Origin: Enchytraeus crypticus
Taxonomy: Eukaryota > Annelida > Clitellata > Enchytraeida > Enchytraeidae
NCBI GenBank assembly: GCA_905160935.1
Contig: CAJHZI010000547.1
Coordinates: 2,853,001-2,917,000, forward strand
DNA: 64,000 nucleotides
Reading direction: 5' to 3'
This document shows, one piece after another, positions 1-12,975 of the stretch (the first letter of the stretch is position 1; each line of letters opens with the position of its first letter). The position numbers and the translations under genes were made by a program. The notes under the pieces are model-generated. The model saw only the letters and a list, made by a program, of their open reading frames with translations, was not told the DNA's origin and made no database searches.

Positions 1-225
1 TGCCATTTTCCGTGTAACCAGTCCAGTGAATGTCCGAGATTTTACTCTCAGATCAGCGCGGCAGGCATTGGAACCAACGAGGGTTCAATTCACCTCGAGA
101 TCTGTCATTTAAAACTTGACTATAACAAAACAAATTAAGTAACAAAACACTAATTTCAGTAAAATCATAAAATTTAGCTGAAGATTCTTAGCTCTGTACA
201 ATGTTAATAAATTCAAATAATTAAT

Positions 226-1219
226 ACACTACTACGGTGGCTAGCAACTGCCATAAATTTTATTATTGTTTTTAAACAAAAAAACAAAAAAACAAAAAAA
301 CAAAAAACCAAAAGCAAACAAATCTTTGTTACTATAAATAGCCACTTTGTTACTATAAATAGCACACTAGCAGTATCTATATCACACATAGTCGATGACA
401 ACATCCAGCACTCGATCTTGAATCAAAGGCCAGCTTATGTGCAAAAAATAAAGTTTATTGTCAATGACAACATCGAGCACTCGATCTCGAGCCAAAGCCA
501 AACCGATGAGCACAAAATTAGGTCAAAAACGGTGCAAATCCAAAATTCAGTTAATTAGTCATGTTAAGCGAATTCGTCAATGACAACATCGATCACTCGA
601 TCTCGAGCCAAAGCCAAACCGATGAGCACAAAATTAGGTCAAAAACGGTGCAAATTCCAAAATGCAGAAAATCAGTCCAAAGACTTTCACCTTGTAATTA
701 TCACCGCTTTTGACCTAATTTTGTGCTCATCGGTTTGGCTTTGGCTCAAGATCGAGTGCTCGATGTTGTCATAAACAAATTAACTTAGTATGACTAATTA
801 ACTGAATATTGAATTTGCACAGTTTTAACCTCCTTTTTGCTCATCGGCTTGGCTTTGGTTTGACATCGCGTGCTCGATGTTGTCATTGACGAATTTACTT
901 AACATGACTAATTACCTGAATTTTGGATTTGCACCGTTTTCGACCTAATTTTGTGCTCATCGGTTTGGATTTAGCTCGAGATCGAGTGCTCGATTTTGTC
1001 ATTGACAATAAACTTTATTTTTTGCACATAGGCTGGCCTTTGATTCAAGATGGAGTGCTGGATGTTGTCATCGACTATGTATGATATAGATACTGCTAGT
1101 GAGCTATTTATAGTAACAAAGTGACTATTTATAGTAACAAAGATTTGTTTGTTTTTTTGTTTTTTGATTTTTTGTTTCAAAAAAAAAATTTATGGCAGTT
1201 GTGAGCCACCGTACACTAC
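226..1219. mobile_element. Fold-back element, ~1 kb modular palindrome
   Basis: The left arm (about 233 onward) and the right arm (to about 1213) are inverted copies. The ends read ACGGTGGCT..CAACTGCC and its complement, then A/T-rich tracts, then repeated CTTTGTTACTATAAATAG blocks. The interior is built of modules starting ATGACAACATCGAGCACTCG: three forward, about four inverted, centre near 690. A direct repeat ACACTAC (226-232 and 1213-1219) flanks it, consistent with a target-site duplication. No transposase ORF is present, so it is non-autonomous; the short ORFs inside are not genes. Single modules occur at 2832-2945, 16728-16815 and 58785-58835. Confidence 0.75.
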
Positions 1220-1620
1220 GGATTTAATTGTCTCATTTTTAATATTTTTTTCTAAAATCATATTTCTCCAAACAATATTATGGAATCTTTGAAAAACTGA
1301 ATTAAATCAAATTACAAGCAACAAAATAAATATAATGATATTTCCCAGAATCTCAACATTTAAAAAGTAAACTTTTCGTAACAGTGTTTGGCAACTTAGA
1401 GACACCTGTGTTTCTATGGTGACTGAAGAAATTGATATACTATTTAATCTAAATTTTCATTAAATATTTAATAGTATTCAGTTATCAACTTAGCACGGCC
1501 TGGTATGGACTCGGAAATGCAGATATGTTTCCTATAATAGCAACCGTTTTAGCAAATCAAATTCAATAAATATTTACATGTTTAATTGGGTAAGCCTGTT
1601 ATCCGCAATTTTGAAACTTC

Positions 1621-1961
1621 ATATACACCGTGTTTTTTTGTAACTGATACCCCTAATTATTTTTACAATAAAGTCGTAAGGAGTTGATCGATGTTCTTGA
1701 AATGTGCAGTACTTGATCAGCAGCCAATTCTACCATACATAATGAAATTTTGTTTCAATATATTTTAAATCTTGAAAGTTATAGTTTCGCAAAACTATAA
1801 CTTTCAAGATTTTAAAGATATTCAAACAAAATTTCACTATGTTTGGTAGAATTGGCTGCTAGTCAAGTACTACTGTAAATTTCAAGAGCATTGGTCAACT
1901 CCTTACGGCTTTATTGTCAAAATAATGTGGGGTATCAGTTATAAAAAAAGACAGTGTATAT
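1621..1961. mobile_element. Near-perfect palindromic MITE upstream of ANKRD60
   Basis: The ends ATATACACCGTGTTTTTTTG and its inverted partner at 1961 enclose arms that pair almost throughout. Both carry AACTGATACCCC, CAACTCCTTAC, AGCCAATTCTACCA and CTATAACTTTCAAGAT. The loop at the centre (about 1787-1791) is only a few bases. TA dinucleotides at both ends would fit a Tc1/mariner-type duplication. It ends 57 bp before the ANKRD60 start codon and has no coding capacity. Confidence 0.7.
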
Positions 1962-2017
1962 TAGTCTAATAATATATCCTGTCAATATGAGATACCGTGG
2001 TGTATGTTTAAGAAGGA

Positions 2018-2204
2018 ATGAAAATGAAAAAACAGCCCAAAAATTCTAGTCGATTAAATGTAAAATTTAAAGTACACTTGGACACCAGAGTATCGGACAA
2101 TTACTCTACTAATAAATTAGCAACAGTGGGTGAACTGAAAGATATTGCAGAGTTGGCAACGGGTGTTTGTGCAGATATTCAACGACTTCACTATCTAGAT
2201 AGAG
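2018..2204 (+). CDS. ANKRD60: ANKRD60-like exon 1 (start, first half of Ubl)
   Basis: The ATG at 2018 is the first in frame after a TAA at 2009-2011. Another in-frame ATG at 2024 could also be used. The exon encodes residues 1-62 plus one base of a Gly codon, and the donor is G|GTAATG. The segment NVKFKVHLDTRV...TVGELKDIAELATG reads as the first beta-hairpin and helix of a ubiquitin-like fold. Open reading continues past the donor to 2386, but the residues there no longer fit the fold. Exon 2 continues it exactly (YLDRG/ELRD). A 341-bp palindromic element ends 57 bp upstream, so the promoter must overlap it or lie beyond it. Confidence 0.85.
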
Positions 2205-3968
2205 GTAATGTAATATTTTCTATTAATTTCGGACTTTATGATATTTTTGTAAAATCACCTATTTATTTTGATATTAGCCTACACTTAGCCTATGTTAGTG
2301 TTATTCTTTACAATTTAGAGCATTGTAAAAGCCAGAGACGTTTTGATTTCCCAAAGGGCCCAAAACTATATGATCCGTTGAGTTGAGCGGCTTGAGCCCA
2401 TTGGCGCAACCACAGGGGTATAGGGGACACGTTCCCCCAGAATTTTGAGTGGGGGACACGCATGTAAATGTCCCCCCCAGAATTTGGGTTCAAACATATA
2501 CTTGATTTGAGACCTATGGCGTGTTTTCAAGATCGCTTAAAACTGTTTAAGTATTACTGATTATAGAGCCATGCTGTAGAGTGGTAAATTTATATGCTTC
2601 CATTACATTTATGAATTAAATCTGTAGTTGTATAGTGTATGCTGAGCAACCAATGTTAGTCGATGATGACAAAACATAGAAGAGTGCCAACCAGCTGGGC
2701 TATGCGGCTGGATAAAATGATATAGGTCTATTTATAGGCTGCTGCTGTTTCCCTTGCGAGGTCAACTTATTAACCATTGAATGGAGGCACTGAAAAACGT
2801 CCTCTTCTATAATTCCTTTCATCATTGACTAGTTTTCTAGATTTAAATGGAAATTTGCACCTTTTTGGACCTTCTTTTTGCTCAGCAACTTGGAGTTGTC
2901 TCAATTGTGTTCGATGTTGTCATGGACGACAGTAGCACTCTTTTTGTTGTTATGTTAGACAGAATAAAGACAAAATTCAATTTTACCAGTACAAAATTTG
3001 TCCCATGATCCTAATTGTGTCCCCCCCAGATTTTAGCTCGTGTTTTTGCCTATGCTTGAACCAGCGGGTTGTTGGCATTGTTAGAAAGTTTGCTAAAGGA
3101 GTTATTAGAAGGAAGGATGGAGAGGATAAAATAAAGGAAGACCTTGACTTTTGAGTTGTTAAACGAATTATTTGGCATGATTTGAAAATGAAGTGTAAAT
3201 TTTAAGGCAAAGAGAGCAAACTTGTCAGACAAAAATTTTATATTAGGCAGATATAAGAAATCATTCAATCAATGAGAATTCTTTAAATTCTAGTTCATAG
3301 TTAAGACACTAACTGCAGTCACTGGAAAGAAAATAATAATGGGCTTAATCTGGTGCAAATCCTTGGCCCTTCAATCATTGACATAAACTTAGCTGTGGGC
3401 TTTCTGTGTCATTAACACTCATTTTCCTTCAGCAGCTAAATTGTCTATATTAGTGCTTGCTTCAAACTAATCATAATCTGGTCCTGGCTTATTTATTTAT
3501 TTATTTATTTACTTAGTTAGATCACCAGAAAGGATCATTCAACCCTGTACAGTTCACAAGCAATGCAAACAATCAAGTAAATGCAATGTGAACACAATTT
3601 AAATGTGAACCATGGCGAACTTAAAACGAAAAATAAAAAGTAGAAATTAAAGAATTGAAATAAAGAAATTCAAAATAAAGAAAATTAATGATAATAGGAA
3701 TGCATAATTTTATATTTAAGTTCATTATCATTAATAATTATTTAATAAGTACTGATGAAAATTAATATTGAAACAGTTAACGGAGCGAGATGATCGTGAA
3801 TTAGATGGAAGGGATAGCCAGTATCTAGGGCATTGTACAGCGATATACTTTTCGCAACAGAAAGTTCTGAACGATGGTATAGTAAATTCCGAAACTTGTC
3901 GAAATTTATAAACAGAATTTACAACATTATTTAATAGCAACGAATAATTGTAACATAAAGGCATATCA

Positions 3969-4001
<33 letters not shown>

Positions 4002-7000
4002 AAGTTGTGTTAGTAAGAGCACTTATAACTCAAGAACGTCTTGACAGATTTTAATGATCTTGGACATTTTGAATTTGCCTCAACCAGCCCTAACATAATG
4101 ACCAATAAGATATTTTAAAAATAATGGGGTTTGGCCAAAAAACGGTATAAATAAAAACACATCAAAATTATAACATGCAGCCATCTGTCGATTGACTTAT
4201 ATATACAGATTACAATTGTCTATTACGATATGCTGACATCATCAATTTAACATTCGCTAACCGGAAGTGTCGATGGCTCAATGCTATAGGCACTAGACTT
4301 TAGCTGATGTAGTCCAGGGTTCAATTCTGGCTCAAGTCACTTTAAATTGTTAAAGTTTGATAAAATTTTTAAGTTTCTTAAGAACAATTTTTTTAAACTT
4401 CTTTTAAATCTTAATATATATAACAAATTTTGTTTGTTTTATATCAATCAATCAATCAATAAGAATTTAACATCCGGTTCCTCGCCATAAGGCACTGTCA
4501 GGGACGTCTCTTGCAGACACTACACAAACAGGCGCCAAAGCACCACACGATGACGACTGAGTGCACAGAGACCACAAGAGAAAGCGAGATCAAAACAGTG
4601 CAAGTCCAAGATCCAAGGCAAGCGGGTCAAAATTTAGACCTATGGCGGAAAGAGATGGGTTTTTAGCTTGCCAAGGAAAGTACCAATACAATTACAAGAT
4701 CGAAGGTCTTGCGGCAGAGAGTTCCATATTGTGGGAGCAGAAAACATGAAGGAGCGTCTGCCCATGGCAGATTTAATATTTGGTACGGTGAGAAGGATTT
4801 TACTAGAGGGATGAAGACTACGAGAGGGTTGATAGATGGATAAAAGATCAGATAGATAGGATGGTTTACCATAATTTAAACTTTTGAAGGTCAAGGAAGC
4901 TAGCTTGAATTTTGTACGTTCGGATACCGGTAGCCAGTGCAGCTTCTTAAGAAGAGGAGAGGTGTGAGATTTGAGTATTTTTACATTACAGACGACTTGA
5001 GAAAGAGAATTTTGAACGTGGTGGAGACGAATTAGAGAGGTCTTTGGGAGATCATTTAGCAGGGAATTACAGTAATCAAGTTTAGAATGGACAAGTGCAT
5101 TAGCTAATACAGTGGCGGAATTAATATCAAGGGACTTACGAATTTGACGTAATTGACGGATATGGAAAAAAGAAGAACGACAGACTGCCGAAATATGAGT
5201 TTTAAAGTTTAGATTAGAATCAATAATTACCCCAAGATTACGTGCAGAATCTGTGGGTATTAAGGGGATATCGTTAAATGTAATGGTTGAGCTAGTTATT
5301 TTATGACGCTGCTGTTGGGTGCCAATGAGAAGGTATTCCGTTTTTGAAGGATTGACAACAAGACGATTGGCGCAAAACCAGGAGTGAACTAGATCAAGGG
5401 TAGAGGTAAGCTTAGACAGAGCATTAGAGGAATCAGGACTAGAGAACGAGACATAAATCTGGGTGTCATCAGCATAAAAGTGAAATTTCAGCATCGAATC
5501 AGTAGCGTGTGACTTAAAGGGGTGGTATATAAGGTGAAAAGGAGGGGACCAAGCACAGAACCCTGAGGGACTCCACAAGGTAGAGTGCTGGATGGTGATA
5601 AAGTGTTTTCAATAATTACAGATTGGGTACGCTGTGAAAGGTATGAGGATAGGAGGCCATGAGCCTTGTCAGAGATTCCGAAGCAAGAATTGAGTCTAGA
5701 AAGGAGTATATTGTGGTTTATGGTGTCAAAAGCAGCAGAAAGATCGAGAAGAACTAGGGCAGATACTTGTTGAGCGTCCATGGCTAGACAGAGATCATTG
5801 TGGATCTTGGTTAGTGCAGTTTCAGTTGAGTAGAATTTACGATAGGCAGATTGAAAAGGTAAGAGTGATGAGAAAGAGAAATGAAGACAAAGACGTGAGT
5901 ATATAATCCTTTCGAGGACTTTGGAAATGAAATTAAGATTAGAAATTGGTCGATAGTTGGAGAGCTCGTTTTTAGGCAAGGAAGCCTTCTTCAAAGGAGG
6001 AGTTACAACGGCTTGTTTAAATGGGATGGAAAGACACCTTCACTAAGACAGAGGTTTATTAAGTGAGTTATGGGAGGCACAAATGCATCAATGCAGGATT
6101 TGATAAGTTTAGTTGGAATGAGATCCAGAGGACAGGATGAATCAGACGAGTTAAGAATTACAGTACGAATTTCCTGATGAGTTGCCAAGCGAAAACCTGA
6201 TAATGTTGGTGGGGAAGGAGTGCATTTATCAGCAAATGAGAAACTTAAAGTAGAAGAGGGTTTGGAAGAGCAAAAGAAATGGGTAATTTTATCACTGAAG
6301 AAATTCAGGAAGGATGAGGCGAGAGTGGTAGATACGATGTCGGAAGGAAGGGATTTAGGTATATTTCTCCTGAGCAGAGAATCCATTGCATTCCACAATT
6401 TCTTCGGGTTATGTTTATTCACAGTAATGAGATTTTTAAAATAAGAGCTTTTGGATTTAGCTATTAATTTATGAACAATAGCCGATTGACGTTTAAAGAG
6501 CATTTTATTTTCTGGAGTACTAGTTCGCCTAAACTGTGCTTCAAGACTAGAGCGAAGTTTCTTTTGCTTAAGAATTTTAGGAGTGATAAGAGGCTTAGTT
6601 GGTCGTGAGCGACAGATGATTTGTTTGGGAGGAGCATGCTTGTTTAGAAGCGCTGTGACTATAGATTCAAATTGTAGACAGAAGCTAGAGACAGAGGATT
6701 CTGGATTACAACGAGAGGAGAAGACAGAATATCGGAAGAAAAATTATCGGTATAAATAGAAGATAATTTCCTAATTGTTTTAGTTGTACGTGATTGAGAG
6801 TAGACAATTAATATATTCATATAGATAGATAGATAGATGGATGGATGGATGGATGGATGGATGGATGGATGGATTGATGGATTGATGGATTGATGGATTG
6901 ATGGATTGATGGATTGATGGATGAATGGGCGGGCGGGCAGGCAGGCAGACAAGCTGATAGACAGATAGACAGACAGATAGAAAGGCAGATAGACAGACAG

Positions 7001-10000
7001 CAGACAGACAGACAGACAGACAGATAGACAGACAGATAGACAGACAGACAGATAGACAGATAGATAGATAGACAGATTGTTAGATAGACAGACAGACAGA
7101 CAGACATACAGCCAGACAGACAGACATTGTTGATAGGCGGTACGAAGTCCGTCGGGTCAGCTAGTTATGAATAAATTTATACAGAACTACGCAACAGCAA
7201 TGTTTATGAATATCACTTAACTTTAAAATTGTAAGTTCTTTAAATATATTGTTCGTATGACTACGATACTCTGCATGATGAATTATTCTAATTGCTCGTT
7301 TTTGGAGTACTATCAATTCGTTGAGCAGTGTTTTAGAAGCGTTCCCCCAAACAATATTACAATAAATTAGATGCGGATATATTAGACTGTAGTATAAATT
7401 TAACATACAATGTTTAGGTAACTTAGTTTTAACCCGATGGAGTAATCCAATGGATTTGGCTAATTTTTGTGCAGTATAAGAAATATGATATTGCCATGAT
7501 AATTTTTTCATCAAGAATCACTCCCAAAAATTTAGTCTTATCTATTCTAGAAATGTTGATATCATCTATGCATATATGAAAATTTTCAGTATTATTGTTA
7601 TATTTGTATTTATACCCAAATAGCATATAATTGGTTTTTTGTATATTTAGGGTTAATCTATTTGCTTTAAACCACTCAGAGAGTGTTAGGAGTTCAGTAT
7701 TAATTGAATTCACTAGTTTCAAAATATCAGGGTTTGTGCAGATAATATTTGTATCATCTGCAAATAATATGAAGGTAAGAATTTTACTAATCTCAGATAT
7801 GTCATTGACATAAATCAGAAACAACAAAGGTCCCAATATTGAACCTTGTGGGACACCGCATTGAATAGTTCTATAATTTGATTCTGAATTATTATATACC
7901 ACATATTGCTGTCTATTGGTTAAGTAACTTTTTAAAAGTGTATTAAATACTCCCCTAAAACCATACATTTCTAGTTTTTTAAGTAATATTTCATGGTTTA
8001 AAGTGTCAAAAGCTTTTGAGAGATTTATGAAAATACCCAAACAAATTTTTTTATTGTCAATAGCTTTAGACACCCTATCATGCATGTTTAATAGGGCCAT
8101 ATATGTAGAGTGCTTTTTCTTGAATCCATATTGGGCTGAAGTAATGATTTTGTGATGGTCAATAAAAGAGAGCATTCTAATGGCAATAATTTTCTCAAAT
8201 ATTTTAGAGAAGCAAGTTAAAAGACTGATTGGTCTATAATTTGAAATTTCGTTACTAGGACCTGACTTAGGAATCGGACATACTTTGGCAATTTTCATTT
8301 TACTTGGAAGTGTAGAATTCATAATACATAGATTTAGTACAATTGCTAAAGGTTTGGCTAGGTACTAGATTATATTTTTTAGAAGAATGGACGATACCTC
8401 ATCGAAACCTGCACTCGATGTATTTTTTGTAGATTGGACTATGTTAATGATTTCATATTGATCGGTTAGATAGAGAGCACATGTGTTGGAGATTTTACTT
8501 TTGTCAGAAATGAAATCATGAAAAGACTTTTTTAGGGATTTTATCAGCTAGGGATTTTCCTAATCCAATAAAATAGTCATTAAACTCTCAGATATAACTT
8601 TTTTATCAGATACCATTTCACTATTTAAATTATAACATTCCTGAATAGATTTAGACTTATTTGGTTTTAAAATGCTATTAATGCACTGCCATGTTTTCCT
8701 AGGGTCATGTTTATATTTAAGCAATTGATCTGAATAAAATTTCCTTTTGCGCAATTGTTAAGAGTGAGTTTAATTTATTCCTATAAGCAATAAACTTAAG
8801 TGTATTTTCATATGTATTTGACTGCTTATAGACTTTATAAAGTTTAGATTTATTTCACATGATATTGCTAAACCTCGAGTCATCCATTCTTTTCGAGGAG
8901 CATTTCTACTTTTATCAGATTTAGTTTTAGGGAAACATAAATTAAACCACGTTCAAATATTTCTAAAAAACTCATTATATACTATTTCTGGGTTTGCAGT
9001 ATTAATATTTTCATATTTGTAAATTTGGGCCCAATCAATATCATTAGCACAAAAAAGTTTAAATTTATTAGTAGATTTTTGATTAAATATTCTTTCTTTG
9101 TAGTTCGAATTAGTCGCTGGATGATTTGAAGCGCTAAATTTACTGAGGTGGCTGAAAATTATTGGATAATGGTCTGTTGTATCATCATAAAGTATTGCAG
9201 ATTTACAGATGCTAACATCAACATTAGTAAAAATATTGTCAATTAAGGTCGCAGAAGTATTAGCAACTCTGCTCGGCTTGTTGATTGCAGGTAGCATACT
9301 ATGAGATACAGTACAACTCTCGTGATAAGACCGCCACAACAGCCGGAATCTGGCCGCTACAGCGCCATTGCAGCCCCGCTACAACGACGCTGTAGTCCCG
9401 CTGTAGCGGCCGCATAGCTCCGTTATCGCGGCCAGATTCTAGCGCGAAAGGCGCGAGAATCACGAGTGACTCCCTTTTTAAGGCGGAGCTTAAAAGTTAA
9501 CTACGACAGTTATTGAAAGATAACTCCATGGGTCATCTTATCGCTTTACAGTGCCTCCTGTGGCGCAATGTAGCCGTTTGAAAGTTTGCTGCGAGAACTA
9601 ATTGTAATCTTTCATAAACAAAGATGAACGAGATTTACGAGACTGAATGCGCTCTAAGTGACATGTAAATTTGATATTGAAGTTAAACATTTACATCGAT
9701 CGTCTTCAGTGCAATGCCAAGTGTCAGGTTCAAGGTACTTTCATACTCAAAGTCTGCTTTCGCGCTCCATAACAGCACTCCTTAGATCTTCTGAGGTGGT
9801 TTCCCATTGCCTTCCTCAGTTAGATGGATTAATTACCATTTAATCCTGGGGAGAAAAATTTTGTGGTGAGGTGGGCCCCTCTTTCCATCCTCAGATCCTG
9901 CCTTAGTCGCCTCTTACATACACGCTGCAGATTGTTAGCGGTTGCCCTATTCTGCAGTGGTCTAACCACACCCGACCACAGCACGGGGGCATATAAAATA

Positions 10001-12929
10001 TTTCACATATATTGTGTAATACAATATACTTTATTTATACTGTACTATCTAATAGTTGACCAACCGTAAACTGCACGTGTCGTAAGAGGCGACAGAGAAA
10101 GAACTGAGGAGAGAGAGATATGTGTTTATTTCAGCATCCACACCAAAACACTGACAACCACAAATAGAAATAAACATTCAAATTAAAAAAAAATTAAAAA
10201 ATTTCCAGAAACACAGAGTGTCAAACAGTCTATAAATACCGGAACAACGGCCGTCAGGGAAGATGATACACATCTTATTTAGCTGACCACCGTCTACAGC
10301 TCATTAATGACATATATAATGCAAAATCAACTGAAGTAAAAATTTATCTCAGAATTAATAAACAAACTAAAAGAAAGGAAAATAAATTACAAATTAATCT
10401 GATTAGAAAGCTGTCAGCTAAGTCACAATTCTATCTGAACATTAAAAAAAATTCTCTGAATTCTATCTGAACACAAAAAACGAAAATATAGACATTTACA
10501 AGCCATCAAACAATATACATTTGTAACGTTTGGTGAATTCAGCTAGAGACCTCGAACTGCGGATATCAGGAGGTATTTGGTTCCAAGAATTCACATACTT
10601 ACAGGCATAAGATTTAAAAAAAATTCTGAGGTTGTTCTAGCACACAAATAATTGGTCGCCGAGAGCCTAGTATTATATACAAGCGAAATCTGATTGTCAA
10701 TCAAAATACATCTCATGGATTCTGACATAGTCAGATCGGGAAAATTAATACATTTAAAAGCAAGGTAAAGAAAAGGAAAGGAAAATAAAGAGAAATCATC
10801 TCAGAAGCCTCACTATTCCCAAGCTATAGGCTACGTTAAGGTGTGGATAATATATATGATTTGGTGATGTTGTACACCATTGGTCGATGGAAGGCTCTTC
10901 ATGTAGAGTGAAATGCCGCATATGAGTAGGAATATGTACCTTAAACATGGGCCATTTTGCACACAACACGAGAGAAACAGATTTTATCTATTATTACTGA
11001 TGCAGTATTTTATTAACCGCTGTCCTTTACAACTTTGTTAAAGAGTACATGTATGATTAGATAAGTTAATAACGGTATATTTCCTTGGAGTAGAATATAG
11101 GACTAAAGGTTTGCAATTAAACTAATAGAGTCATGACTTATTTAACTGCAGTCTTCTTATTCCAAGACCTTGTTCACCGCGTACATCCCAATACATCCTA
11201 ACCACTGCGTATTTTAAATTAAATTTTAAGTTTCAAAATTTTCTATTAACGCTAATTGAAGTTAACAGTAGCTCTACCAGCTTTATGTGCACTTAATGTA
11301 AAAAAGCTAATGTAAATGTTAGTTTTCTCAGTCGAAAGCGATGTCAGTGAAAGGCTTCACTGCAGAAAGCGAGAGAGAGAGTACGATTATATAGTACATA
11401 CAGGCGGGGATCCAGGGCCAAGGGGGTCCGGGCCCCTTTAGACCGACGGAAAAATTATATAACTACATTTTTATTATGTTCATGGCTATTTGTAGGCCTA
11501 CATACAAAAGATCTGTGGTTCCAGTGGTGGGGGGTACTAGGGTAATCTAAGTTTCTCTAGCTCCCAAATTTCTGAGGTATTCCCCATTAGGGGCTCATAT
11601 TTGATAGTTGATATCAGCCTACTATACGGGCCCTGTATAATTGAAGGGAGAGCGACAAAATTTTGACATTTCCAGTATAGAACTTTCACATTCCTACTGT
11701 AATCACTCTGTAAGAGTAAAAAACGTGTAAGTAAAGAAATTGAACTCTGTTTCGGAGCAGTGACGCAACCAGCCTTAGCTGGGAGAGGCTTGAGCCTCCC
11801 TTCAGCCTAAATTAGGTCATTTTGCATTTCGTCCACATCTGCTGATTTTTTCAAAGGTGAAAACTACTCTTTATTAGAAATATATGCCCAGCTAGGTCTG
11901 GAGGATTTTTCCACTGGAGAAACTTAAAAAGCTAGAAACCTGAAATCTTTAAAAAAGCAGCAGAAAATGATAAATATAATGTCGTATATTGGCCTAACTA
12001 TAATTTCTATCATAAGACTATAATATATAACACTTGCCATATGTTAATGTCAAAGTGTTAGATATAAATTTATTAAATAAAAAAATTCGAATTTCAGAAT
12101 TTAAATATTTTGAGTCCCTTGTCCCTTAGCAGTTTTTGGGTTTTTCAATATTCCGGAGAAGGCGTGAGCGTAAGTGAAAATATTTGGACACTATCCAAAA
12201 AATTTTCGGCCCCTCCCTTTAAAAAATTCCTGAATGTGCCACAGAGAATAAATTATAATACTATGTATATATGCCTATTTTGCGATATCGCAAAATCGGT
12301 ATTACAATATCGCAAAATGGATCAAGTGCATGAGATGTGGAGTGTAAAATCGGTAAAGCATATGACGTATACCAAAAGCTCCAATATATTGGAAGAGTAA
12401 TAAAATTGAGAAGGGATTACAGATAGGAATATATTCACCAGTTTTAATGTATGCATGTGAAACCTGGGAAATAACTACCAAAATAAACCACAAATTAAAC
12501 TATTTTCAACAAAGATGCCTCAGAAGAATTTTAAATATTCACTATTGGGACCACATCAAAATTGAAACGGTTCTCAAAAGGATTGGACTAAGAAAATTAG
12601 ATGAAATAGTTTCTGAGAGAAGGTTGAGTTTTTTTGATCATTTACTGAGAATGTCTAAGGATAGAAACGCAAAGACTGCAGTTAACCGGAAACCAACTCA
12701 ATTAAAAGGAAACGAGGAAGACCTAGAAGTATTTGGCTAAGTACGACCAACAAGGATTTGAGAGCATTAAACATTTCATGGGAAGACGCTGTGAAGATTG
12801 CTGATGAAGAAAAAATGGAGGAACGTAGCCGCTCTATGTTCTGTACAGAACGCAAGGAACTGATGATGATGATAATAAAGGCCTATTAGTATATAATATT
12901 CTATATATAATATTCTATATATAACATTC

Positions 12930-12975
<46 letters not shown>

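Larger units (their letters stand above)
3969..7164 (+). mobile_element. Non-autonomous Helitron inserted in LINE-B
   Basis: It begins TC (TCTATATATA) after an A and ends GGGTCAGCTAG before a T, the A|TC...CTAG|T rule of Helitrons. The start (AAAACAAAGTTGTGTTAGT, then ACTTATAACTCAAGAACG) resembles Helitron 5' ends. GGCGGTACGAAGTCCGTC just before the end could form an imperfect hairpin. Decisive support: deleting 3969-7164 rejoins the LINE-B frame as YKFIHN-D-MPLCYNYS with no lost base. It contains a tRNA-like stretch (4262-4345), a complete 3' piece of LINE-A and a tetranucleotide microsatellite. No Rep/helicase is present. Confidence 0.8.

Noticed and set aside
2205-2386. Read-through of exon 1 as a 122-residue intron-less protein
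   Set aside because: Residues after the GTAATG donor no longer fit the ubiquitin-like fold, while exon 2 continues it in phase.
6659-7107. ORFs with SVCLSVYL and HPSIHPSI repeats
   Set aside because: Products of the GATA/GATG/GACA tetranucleotide tract.
12110-12400. 96-codon plus-strand ORF upstream of the LINE fragment at 12415
   Set aside because: No family signal, no continuity with the LINE frame, and composition like the flanking non-coding DNA.
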